Part shown: positions 6,591 through 12,407 of the stretch, piece by piece
Numbering within the stretch: the stretch's first letter is position 1
How the letters are laid out: the number at the start of each line of letters is the position of its first letter
Origin: DATAES01 sp036257895
GTDB taxonomy: Bacteria > Actinomycetota > Acidimicrobiia > Acidimicrobiales > JACDCH01
DNA length: 15,105 bases
Reading direction: 5' to 3'
Assembly: GCA_036257895.1 (NCBI GenBank)
Contig: DATAES010000143.1
Span: 1 to 15,105 of the forward strand
Notes under the pieces: model-generated
What the model was told of the DNA's origin: nothing
Seen by the model: only the letters and a program-made list of their open reading frames with translations
Database searches by the model: none
Position numbers and translations under genes: made by a program

Positions 6591-7149
6591 CGGCCAACGC
6601 CCCCCATCCGTGCTCCCCCGGCTGGTCGACCGCGGCATCAGGCTCGCCGTTCGGGCGGAAGTAGCGGATGCTCTCGAGCGTCGGACCGATCTTGTCGTCG
6701 TCCACCCACACCGCTTCGACCCGCATGCCGATGTGCACGTCTTCGACTGCAACCTCCTGCAGCAGGTGCATCAGCGGAAGATCGGCGCCATCGAGCTTGA
6801 TCAGCCCGCTCGTGTAGGGGACCTCCATCGCCTGGCCGTAGAACTGCACGTTGACGATGCAGAAAGACGTGAGCGTGCCCTTGTGGGGCAGGTCGACCTG
6901 GTCACGCGTGGGCACGCCATCGGTCGGGCACGAGCCCCGCGGTGGCACATACACCTTGCCGCACACCGGGCACCGCTCGCCGAAGATCTTCTTCTGGCCG
7001 ATGCCGGTGAGGAACCGAGTCGTCGCCGCGCCGGGTGTGTACTCGTACCGCAACTCGGCCGGCGTGCGAACGCTCTTGACGTGCTCGACGTTCTGCAACG
7101 ACGGCGGCAGCGTCAACTGCGGCGCGTCGCGCTCGCTTCGCTCGCTCAT
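6583..7149 (-). CDS. DUF35 OB-fold protein with zinc ribbon, Ltp partner
   Basis: A 188-residue DUF35/ChsH2-type protein: a short rubredoxin-like zinc ribbon (about 52-80) and then an OB fold (about 88-165). The ribbon is C60-x2-C63 then C74-x2-D77, so the fourth ligand is Asp where Cys is common. The OB part includes GTLTSFCIVNVQFYG, VPYTSGLIKLDGADLPLMHLL and IGMRVEAVWV. In steroid catabolism such proteins bind acyl-CoA and dock onto Ltp-type aldolases. The ATG at 7149 overlaps the previous stop (ATGA) and has GGAGGGAG just upstream. The N-terminus (MSERSERD) is encoded by a GAGCGAAGCGAGCG palindrome-like stretch. The natural comparison is Rv3521, a single DUF35 protein next to ltp4 in mycobacteria. 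Confidence 0.87.
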   Translation of the reverse strand: MSERSERDAPQLTLPPSLQNVEHVKSVRTPAELRYEYTPGAATTRFLTGIGQKKIFGERCPVCGKVYVPPRGSCPTDGVPTRDQVDLPHKGTLTSFCIVNVQFYGQAMEVPYTSGLIKLDGADLPLMHLLQEVAVEDVHIGMRVEAVWVDDDKIGPTLESIRYFRPNGEPDAAVDQPGEHGWGALADA

Positions 7150-7598
7150 GACTCTCCCTCCGGCACGAAGCACTCGATGTCGTTGATGTGTCCCTCGCGC
7201 TCGTCGCGCCAGCGAGGGACGACGCGCATGCCGACCGACATCCTCGCTTGCTCGCCGGCGTCGACCGCGTGCAACAGCGCGGACTCCGCCCCGTCGATCT
7301 TGATCAACGCCCAGGCAAACGGACGCTCGACCGGATCCTTCGGCGCGGGACGGGTCACCCACGCATACGTCGTCACCGCTCCCCCGGGACCGACCTCGAC
7401 CAGTTCGGTGAGCGCCTCCCCTGTCGTCGGGTCGTACTCCATGGGCGGGACGAGCACGCGTCCGTCCTTGGCCTTCGTTCCAACGATCACCTGCTCACGC
7501 AGGCCGGTCAGGAAGGCGCCGATCACGGGCCCCGTCGTTCGCGAGAACGGGTACTCGATGACCAGCGGCGCCCTGAGCACCTCGGTTCGTTCTGCCAT
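7146..7598 (-). CDS. DUF35-like OB-fold protein without zinc-ribbon cysteines
   Basis: A 150-residue OB-fold protein. PVIGAFLTGLREQVIVGTK occupies the place of the zinc ribbon but has no cysteines there; the only Cys in the protein is near the C-terminus (ECFVPEG). GGAVTTYAWVTRPAP, PFAWALIKIDGAESALLHAVD and MSVGMRVVPRW follow the DUF35 OB pattern, and PVERPFAWALI resembles the substrate-facing part of MaoC/DUF35 partners. It is first in the DUF35-DUF35-ltp4-ltp3 operon and overlaps the next gene by 4 nt (ATGA). With that gene it may form a metal-free/metal-bound pair, perhaps the split equivalent of one longer mycobacterial DUF35 protein. The ATG has no Shine-Dalgarno. A -10-like TAGCGT lies 9 nt upstream, and a KstR-like operator lies just beyond it. 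Confidence 0.82.
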   Translation of the reverse strand: MAERTEVLRAPLVIEYPFSRTTGPVIGAFLTGLREQVIVGTKAKDGRVLVPPMEYDPTTGEALTELVEVGPGGAVTTYAWVTRPAPKDPVERPFAWALIKIDGAESALLHAVDAGEQARMSVGMRVVPRWRDEREGHINDIECFVPEGES

Positions 7599-7607
7599 CG
7601 GCCGGGC

Positions 7608-7613
7608 ACGCTA
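7608..7613 (-). promoter_or_regulatory. Putative -10 of the DUF35-ltp operon
   Basis: TAGCGT on the minus strand fits TAnnnT and lies 9 nt before the ATG at 7598, compatible with a leaderless or nearly leaderless mRNA. The KstR-like core at 7624-7637 then covers the region where a -35 or spacer would be, so one operator could repress both divergent units. Confidence 0.5.
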
Positions 7614-7619
7614 GCGCGG

Positions 7620-7641
7620 AAACTGAAACACGTTCTAGTCT
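7620..7641 (+). promoter_or_regulatory. KstR-like operator fused to a -10 element (site 2)
   Basis: The core TGAAACACGTTCTA (7624-7637) matches TnnAACnnGTTnnA. It is preceded by AAAC and overlaps the -10 hexamer TAGTCT (7636-7641). A transcription start 7 nt on coincides with the A of the ligase ATG (7648), with no Shine-Dalgarno. The site lies in the 49-bp divergent gap between the DUF35-ltp operon and the ligase. Confidence 0.82.
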
Positions 7642-7647
7642 GCGCCG

Positions 7648-9198
7648 ATGGCTGAATTGGGCTTCTTCAGGCAAGCGGCGGCCGACCCCGACCGGGTCGC
7701 GCTGGTCGCTCCGGATGGCACCGAGGTCACGGCCGGGCAGCTGGCGGCACGTGCGAACCAGATCTCGAACGGTCTGCGAGCGCTCGGCCTCGAGCGGGGC
7801 GACACCCTCGCCGTCGTCGTCCCCAACGGCGTCGAGATGATGGAGCTCGTTCTCGGGGCGCAGCAGATCGGGCTCTACCTCACGCCCATCAACCACCACC
7901 TCGTCGGTCCCGAGATCGCTTACATCGTGAGCGACAGCGACGCCAAGGTGCTCGTCGGACACGAGCGTTTCGCCGGTGCCCTGACGGTGGCGGCCGACGA
8001 GGCGAACTTCCCCGAAGACCGGCGCTTCGCCATCGGCACGATCCCCGGTTGGCGCTCGTTCAGCGAGCTCACCGACGGCCAGCCCGCCACCCGTCCCGAG
8101 CAGCGCACGGCGGGCGCGCCGATGCATTACACGTCCGGCACGACGGGACGACCGAAGGGCGTGAAGCGCGCGCTCGTCGACATCGATCCGGACGAGATGG
8201 GCGCGCTGTACTCGATGTTCCTCATGATGTTCGGCGTGCAGGCCGAGGACGGCAACGTCCACATCACCGGCTCGCCGCTGTACCACACCGCCGTCCTGCT
8301 GTGGACCACGAACTCGCTGCATCTCGGCCACAAGGTCGTCCTCATGGACAAGTGGTCACCCGAGGAGATGCTGCGCCTCATCGACAAGCAGCGAGTCACG
8401 ACGTCGCACATGGTGCCGACGCAGTTTCACCGTCTGCTCGCGCTGCCCGAGGACGTGCGCGCGAAGTACGACGTGTCCTCGCTGCGGTGCATGGTGCACG
8501 CCGCGGCGCCGTGCCCGATCGAGATCAAGCGCCGCATGATCGACTGGTGGGGCGACTCGATCATGGAGTACTACGCGGCGACCGAGGGCGGCGGCACCAT
8601 CGTCACCGCAAAGGAGTGGCTCGAGCGTCCGGGCACTGTCGGCAAGGCGTGGGCGGGCTCGGAGCTCCGCATCCTCGACGACGACGGCAACCAGTTGCCG
8701 ACCGGTGAGATCGGGACCGTGTACATGGCGCTGGCGCAGGCGACGTTCGAGTACAAGGGCGACCCCGAGAAGACGAACGCCAACCGGCGCGACGGGTTCT
8801 TCACCGTCGGCGATGTCGGCGAGCTCGACGAAGACGGCTACTTGTTCCTGCGCGATCGCAAGATCGACATGATCATCAGTGGCGGCGTCAACATCTATCC
8901 CGCCGAGATCGAAGGCACATTCCTCACGTGCCCGCTGGTCGGCGACGTCGCCATCTTCGGCATCCCCAACGAGGACTGGGGCGAGGAGATCAAAGCCGTC
9001 ATCGAGCCTGCCGAGGGACAGGAGGCGGGACCCGCGCTCGAGGCGCAGCTCCGCGACTTCGCCGAGACCAACCTGGCGTCGTACAAGCGCCCCAAGTCCT
9101 ACGACTTCACGTCCGAGATGCCGCGCGACCCGAGCGGCAAGCTCTACAAGCGCAAGCTCCGCGACCCCTACTGGGACGGCATCCAGCGCTTGATCTGA
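7648..9198 (+). CDS. Acyl-CoA synthetase (FadD-type, ANL superfamily)
   Basis: A 516-residue adenylate-forming ligase that would activate a carboxylic acid to its CoA thioester with ATP. Visible motifs are the phosphate loop YTSGTTGRPKG (161-171), YYAATEGGG (adenine-binding A5 region), FFTVGDVGELDEDGYLFLRDRKIDMIISGGVNIYP (A7-A8, hinge Asp in DRK), and the A10 lysine in PSGKLYKRKLR (K498). Length is normal for the family. It differs clearly from the FadD19-like enzyme at 12408-14000 (YTSGTTG versus YTGGTTG; ATEGGG versus SIGSSEGGF), so the two probably take different substrates, for example different sterol side-chain or ring-derived acids. I cannot assign it to a specific FadD. It has its own KstR-like, probably leaderless, promoter. 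It converges on the regulator gene across the second copy of the 48-bp repeat. Confidence 0.92.
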   Translation: MAELGFFRQAAADPDRVALVAPDGTEVTAGQLAARANQISNGLRALGLERGDTLAVVVPNGVEMMELVLGAQQIGLYLTPINHHLVGPEIAYIVSDSDAKVLVGHERFAGALTVAADEANFPEDRRFAIGTIPGWRSFSELTDGQPATRPEQRTAGAPMHYTSGTTGRPKGVKRALVDIDPDEMGALYSMFLMMFGVQAEDGNVHITGSPLYHTAVLLWTTNSLHLGHKVVLMDKWSPEEMLRLIDKQRVTTSHMVPTQFHRLLALPEDVRAKYDVSSLRCMVHAAAPCPIEIKRRMIDWWGDSIMEYYAATEGGGTIVTAKEWLERPGTVGKAWAGSELRILDDDGNQLPTGEIGTVYMALAQATFEYKGDPEKTNANRRDGFFTVGDVGELDEDGYLFLRDRKIDMIISGGVNIYPAEIEGTFLTCPLVGDVAIFGIPNEDWGEEIKAVIEPAEGQEAGPALEAQLRDFAETNLASYKRPKSYDFTSEMPRDPSGKLYKRKLRDPYWDGIQRLI

Positions 9199-9214
9199 GC
9201 CGCACCCACTCGTT

Positions 9215-9262
9215 CTCCGGGTCGCCGTGGCCCCTATAGGGGCCACGGCGCACCAACATTCG
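9215..9262. repeat. 48-bp intergenic repeat with a 28-bp perfect palindrome, copy 2
   Basis: Identical over 48 bp to 4216-4263. The palindrome is at 9223-9250. This copy lies between the convergent ends of the acyl-CoA ligase and the KstR-like gene, so both copies sit just downstream of a gene's 3' end. No T-tract follows. A structured 3' end, a REP-like element or a bidirectional barrier to read-through are possible. Confidence 0.85.
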
Positions 9263-9282
9263 GCTGAGCCGTAGCTCAGCCG
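9261..9282. terminator. 9-bp hairpin at the 3' end of the regulator gene
   Basis: CGGCTGAGC and GCTCAGCCG form a perfect 9-bp stem with loop CGTA. The right arm contains the TGA stop of the regulator (9276-9278), and the left arm abuts the 48-bp repeat. It follows the ligase stop by about 60 nt and could act as a terminator or 3'-end stabiliser in both directions. Without a U-tract, factor-independent termination is not assured. Confidence 0.4.
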
Positions 9283-9863
9283 TACTGGTCGAGCAGGAGG
9301 TGGCCGGCGATCTCGAGTTCGTCGCCGACATGGTTGATGCCGAACCATCGGTTCACCCAACCGACCAGCGACGAGAACCACACGTGACCCAGCACGCGGA
9401 CGATGTCGTCGCGGGTGCGCGCGTCGAAGTCGGGCGGGAACGCGCCGGCGATGATCGAGCCCATGACGTCGCCCACTTCGCGCTGGCAACGTGCCGCATG
9501 CGGGTCGGTCGAGGTGAGCGCGGTGATCACCGCTTCGGACAGTTTCGGTTCCAGCTCCATGGCACGCGTCGCGCGGCGCAGTACGTCCACGACGCGATCG
9601 GCCAGCGTGTCCCCCTTCGGCGGCCGCCGGTTCACCTTGCGTCCGAGGTCCGCCGCCCACTCGACGAGCGTCTCCGCCAGCAGATGGTCCTTGGACGAGA
9701 AGTAGCGGTAGATGGTGCCGAGTGCGACACCCGCGGTCTGCGCGACGTCGCGCATCTGCACCGCGTCGTAGCCACCGTCTGCACCGAGGTTGAGCGCGGC
9801 TTCGATCACGCGCCCCCGCCGGGCTGCTTGGCTCTTCGTCAAAGTTGATGCCGCCTGGGCCAT
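9276..9863 (-). CDS. kstR: TetR-family regulator, KstR-like
   Basis: A 195-residue TetR protein. The N-terminal DNA-binding domain holds an HTH at about 36-55 (QMRDVAQTAGVALGTIYRYF) preceded by ADGGYDAV and followed by SSKDHLL. From memory this is strikingly like KstR (Rv3574), the cholesterol-responsive repressor: GGYEAVQMR and VAVGTLYRYF. Length is also similar (KstR about 199). The C-terminal ligand domain keeps VWFSSLVGWVNRWFG, comparable to VWLSNLLAWLTRR. KstR releases DNA on binding 3-oxo-steroid acyl-CoAs. Four operators of the KstR consensus lie in this window, supporting both identity and local autoregulation, since this gene follows the acyl-CoA dehydrogenase by 9 bp in an operon behind site 3. 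KstR2 or another TetR is less likely on the recognition-helix resemblance. Confidence 0.85.
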   Translation of the reverse strand: MAQAASTLTKSQAARRGRVIEAALNLGADGGYDAVQMRDVAQTAGVALGTIYRYFSSKDHLLAETLVEWAADLGRKVNRRPPKGDTLADRVVDVLRRATRAMELEPKLSEAVITALTSTDPHAARCQREVGDVMGSIIAGAFPPDFDARTRDDIVRVLGHVWFSSLVGWVNRWFGINHVGDELEIAGHLLLDQYG

Positions 9864-9872
9864 CGATCGAAC

Positions 9873-11057
9873 CTACCTTGGCTCCCTCGGGAGGCCGAGG
9901 ACCCGCTCCCCCACGATGTTTCGTTGGATCTCGTCGGTCCCGCCACCGATCGAGGACTGAACCGCGTTGATCCACTTCTGCTGGAACACGCCGTCGACGC
10001 GCGCGTCGGGATGGTCGAGCTGCCCGTACGCACCTTGCACGCCGATGGCGAGGTCACCGAGCTGTTTCACGTAGCGCGCATACGCGAGCTTCATCACGGA
10101 CGCTTCGGGTCCCGGTCTGCGTCCTTGTGACAACGCCGTACGGCTGCGCAGCCGGAGATACCGGATCACCTCACTGCCGGTCCAGATCTGCGCGAAGCGT
10201 TGGCGAAACAGCGGATCGGACGTCGCCTCGAGTTGATTCGCGAGCTGCAGCAACCGCTCGGGATCCGACAGCCCGGAGCCCCCGGCGATCGCGACCCGCT
10301 CGTTCGACAGCGTCGTCACCGCGACCTTCCAGCCGTCGTCGACGTCGCCGATCACGTTGCCCGCGGGCACGCGCACGTCGTTGAGGAACACCTCGTTGAA
10401 GTGCGCCTCGCCGTTCATCTGCCGCAGCGGACGGATCTCGATCCCGGGCGTCGACATGTCCACGACGAAGTACGAGATGCCTCGGTGACGCGGCGCGTCC
10501 GGGTCTGTCCTTGCAAGCAAGATGCCCCACTCGCTGTGTTGCGCGTTCGACGTCCACACCTTCTGGCCGTTGACGACGAACTCGTCGCCGTCGCGCACCG
10601 CGCGGGTCTTGAGCGATGCGAGGTCCGATCCGGCGTCGGGTTCGCTGAACAGCTGGCACCACAGCTCCTCGCCCCGCAGCATCGGCGCGAGGAAGCGCGC
10701 CTGCTGGTCGTCGCGAGCGTGCTGCATCAGCGTCGGCGCCACCATGCCAAACGCGACGGCGAACACGCCGACCGACACGCCCCACTGGGCCTGCTCTTCT
10801 CCGAAGATGGCCGCCTCGATCGGCCTGCCGCCCCTGCCTCCGAATGCCTTGGGCCACGAGATGCCGGCCCAGCCACCCTCGAACAGCTGCCCCTGCCACC
10901 AGCGGCAGCGCTTGACGTACTCCTCGGGACTCATGTCCCCCGCGAAGTGACCGGCGGAGAAGTCCTCCGGTGAACCCTTCGGGATGGCGTTGGACGACAG
11001 CCACTCGCGGGCGGCGGCGCGGAAAGCCGCCTCGTCGGGTGTGTCGTCGAAGTCCAC
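9873..11057 (-). CDS. Acyl-CoA dehydrogenase (FadE-type)
   Basis: A 394-residue FAD-dependent acyl-CoA dehydrogenase that would introduce an alpha-beta double bond in an acyl-CoA. The N-terminal helical domain holds WQGQLFEGGWAGISWPKAFGG. The central domain has LFSEPDAGSDLASLKT and WTSNAQHSEWG (FAD and substrate loops). The C-terminal domain ends SSIGGGTDEIQRNIVGERVLGLP. At the MCAD-type catalytic Glu position this reads GGGT, but an isovaleryl-type base is present as E253 in LSNERVAIAGG. Steroid FadE enzymes are commonly heterotetramers of two adjacent genes; no partner is in this window. Close homologues also act on non-steroid substrates, so specificity is inferred from the operator and neighbours. 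The GTG start lies 8 nt after a -10 (TAACCT) fused to KstR-like site 3, with no clear Shine-Dalgarno. Confidence 0.92.
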   Translation of the reverse strand: MDFDDTPDEAAFRAAAREWLSSNAIPKGSPEDFSAGHFAGDMSPEEYVKRCRWWQGQLFEGGWAGISWPKAFGGRGGRPIEAAIFGEEQAQWGVSVGVFAVAFGMVAPTLMQHARDDQQARFLAPMLRGEELWCQLFSEPDAGSDLASLKTRAVRDGDEFVVNGQKVWTSNAQHSEWGILLARTDPDAPRHRGISYFVVDMSTPGIEIRPLRQMNGEAHFNEVFLNDVRVPAGNVIGDVDDGWKVAVTTLSNERVAIAGGSGLSDPERLLQLANQLEATSDPLFRQRFAQIWTGSEVIRYLRLRSRTALSQGRRPGPEASVMKLAYARYVKQLGDLAIGVQGAYGQLDHPDARVDGVFQQKWINAVQSSIGGGTDEIQRNIVGERVLGLPREPR

Positions 11058-11065
11058 CGCCGCCT

Positions 11066-11087
11066 AGGTTAGAACGTGTTCTAGTTT
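11066..11087 (-). promoter_or_regulatory. KstR-like operator fused to a -10 element (site 3)
   Basis: The core is TAGAACGTGTTCTA on the plus strand (11070-11083), identical to site 1. On the minus strand it is preceded by AAAC and merges into TAACCT (-10, 11066-11071), 8 nt before the GTG of the acyl-CoA dehydrogenase. The operator contains the TAG stop codon (11081-11083) of the upstream esterase gene, so this is an internal promoter of the esterase-dehydrogenase-regulator unit. Confidence 0.83.
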
Positions 11088-12343
11088 TCGACCAGCTCCT
11101 CGGCGGCCTCTCGCTCGGACACCGCACCGTGCGTCCGCCCCTCGAGGTATTGCTGATGAACCGAGTGCAGGAATCGTTCGATTCCTTCGATCACGCGGGC
11201 CGTGCGGTACGAGGGGAACACGTCGAAGGCGTGCTCGGCGCCCTTCATCTCCGCGTACAGCACCGGAGCGTCGGACACCGCACGGAGCTTGTCCACGAAG
11301 TCACGCGCGTCAGCGACGGGAGCCAGCGTGTCGAGGTCGCCGTGGACGACGAAGAATGGGGGTGCGTCTTTCCGCACCTGATCCATCGGTGACGCCTTTG
11401 CGAATGCCTCCGGATCCTCGCTCAGCTTCTTCTTCATCACCACCGGCTCGAAGAACTGCCGGATCGTCCGCTTCGGCCACGTGCTGTTGCGGTTCGTGAA
11501 GTCGTACACGCCGTAGAACGGGACGGCGGCGTGCATGGTTGTGTCGGCGGACTCGAAACCCTCCTGATATTCAACGTCGTTCGCGGTCAGCGCGACGAGC
11601 GCGCAGAGGTGTCCGCCGGCCGAGCCACCGGTCACGCACAAGAAGTCGGGGTCCGCGCCATGCTCTTCGGCATGCTCGCGGTACCACGCGATCGCCCTCT
11701 TCAGATCGATGAGGTGGTCGGGGAACGTGGCCTTCGGGCTCAAGCGATAGTTGGCGTTCACGCCCACCCATCCGTTGGCGGCGAGGTGTTGCAACAACGG
11801 GATCCCCTGCTCGCGCTTGTCACCCATGACCCAGCCTCCGCCGTGGATCTGCAGCACACCCGGCCGGAGATCGCCGGGCCGCGCGTCGTCCGCCTTGACG
11901 ACGTCGAGCTTGATCTTCTTCTTGCCGTAGATGGCGAAGACGATGTTCCGCACGGACACGACGCCTCGCCGATGTCGCATCAGGATCGGGAAGAAGACGA
12001 GCGAGCCCGGGAACCTCGGGGCGTCGCTCGTGTCGAGCTCCCCCATCGCGTCCCGCATGGTGACGACCGTTCGCCGCGTGCGCAGGAATATCACGACTAG
12101 TCCGACGGCGCTCGCCACCGCCAGTGCGAGACCGATGACGCCCTTCGTCCCCTCGATGGCACCCTCTGCGGCGAAGACCGCCACGATGACCGTCTGCCAC
12201 ACCAGCCACCACGGCGCGAGCTCGATGGTGAGCCACGCGCTCATGAAGCTGGGCAGGAGCAGCACGGGGTCCCGGCGGGGGAAGAAGGCATTGAGGACGA
12301 GCACCGCGCTGACGATCGACACGATGAAGAACGCCGTGGTCAC
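11081..12343 (-). CDS. Membrane-anchored HSL-family esterase, LipM/LipQ-like
   Basis: A 420-residue alpha/beta hydrolase with an N-terminal membrane part. Hydrophobic segments are at about 4-21, 28-59 (probably one or two passes) and 67-87, followed by RTRR, which suggests the catalytic domain is cytoplasmic-side by the positive-inside rule. The catalytic domain has the oxyanion-hole motif HGGGW (167-171), the nucleophile in GGSAGGH (S241), and the acid and base in HGDLDTLAP (D338) and GAEHAFD (H371), a complete triad of the hormone-sensitive lipase group. Mycobacterial LipM/LipQ-type proteins have a similar layout. The substrate could be a sterol ester or other lipid ester; the sterol link is inferred from position only. 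The GTG start lies 65 bp from the divergent FadD19-like gene, and its stop is inside operator site 3. Confidence 0.88.
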   Translation of the reverse strand: MTTAFFIVSIVSAVLVLNAFFPRRDPVLLLPSFMSAWLTIELAPWWLVWQTVIVAVFAAEGAIEGTKGVIGLALAVASAVGLVVIFLRTRRTVVTMRDAMGELDTSDAPRFPGSLVFFPILMRHRRGVVSVRNIVFAIYGKKKIKLDVVKADDARPGDLRPGVLQIHGGGWVMGDKREQGIPLLQHLAANGWVGVNANYRLSPKATFPDHLIDLKRAIAWYREHAEEHGADPDFLCVTGGSAGGHLCALVALTANDVEYQEGFESADTTMHAAVPFYGVYDFTNRNSTWPKRTIRQFFEPVVMKKKLSEDPEAFAKASPMDQVRKDAPPFFVVHGDLDTLAPVADARDFVDKLRAVSDAPVLYAEMKGAEHAFDVFPSYRTARVIEGIERFLHSVHQQYLEGRTHGAVSEREAAEELVEN

Positions 12344-12349
12344 CTGACC

Positions 12350-12355
12350 AGTCTG
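12350..12355 (-). promoter_or_regulatory. Weak -10-like element of the esterase gene
   Basis: The minus strand reads CAGACT. Its end is 7 nt from the GTG at 12343, so +1 would coincide with the start codon, as at other promoters here. The first base deviates from TAnnnT, and no Shine-Dalgarno is seen. Operator site 4 would then lie at about -38 to -51. Confidence 0.3.
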
Positions 12356-12376
12356 CCCGTGCCCCGTGTCCTTCCG

Positions 12377-12398
12377 AAACTGGAACGTGTTCTAATCT
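12377..12398 (+). promoter_or_regulatory. KstR-like operator fused to a -10 element (site 4)
   Basis: The core TGGAACGTGTTCTA (12381-12394) matches TnnAACnnGTTnnA, is preceded by AAAC, and merges into TAATCT (-10, 12393-12398). The ATG of the FadD19-like gene follows 9 nt later with no Shine-Dalgarno, so the leader is 0-3 nt. The site sits in the divergent gap with the esterase. Confidence 0.83.
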
Positions 12399-12407
12399 CC
12401 AATTGTC

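Noticed and set aside
6591..6752. Longer ltp4 start at 6752
   Set aside because: The extra 54 codons are Arg/Ser/Thr-rich and antiparallel-frame shadow of the DUF35 gene; homology begins at the ATG at 6590.
7127..7149. GAGCGAAGCGAGCG palindrome at the DUF35 start as an operator
   Set aside because: It lies inside the coding sequence (MSERSERD), within an operon, and such runs are common in GC-rich actinobacterial genomes; no second matching site was seen.
7150..7362. Longer start for the zinc-ribbon DUF35 gene
   Set aside because: The extension overlaps the preceding DUF35 gene, is Arg-rich, and ignores the ATGA junction with GGAGGGAG at 7149.
8356..9975. A 539-codon open frame on the minus strand
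   Set aside because: It runs across the ligase (antisense), both intergenic hairpins and the regulator in another frame; the regulator and ligase frames have clear family motifs.
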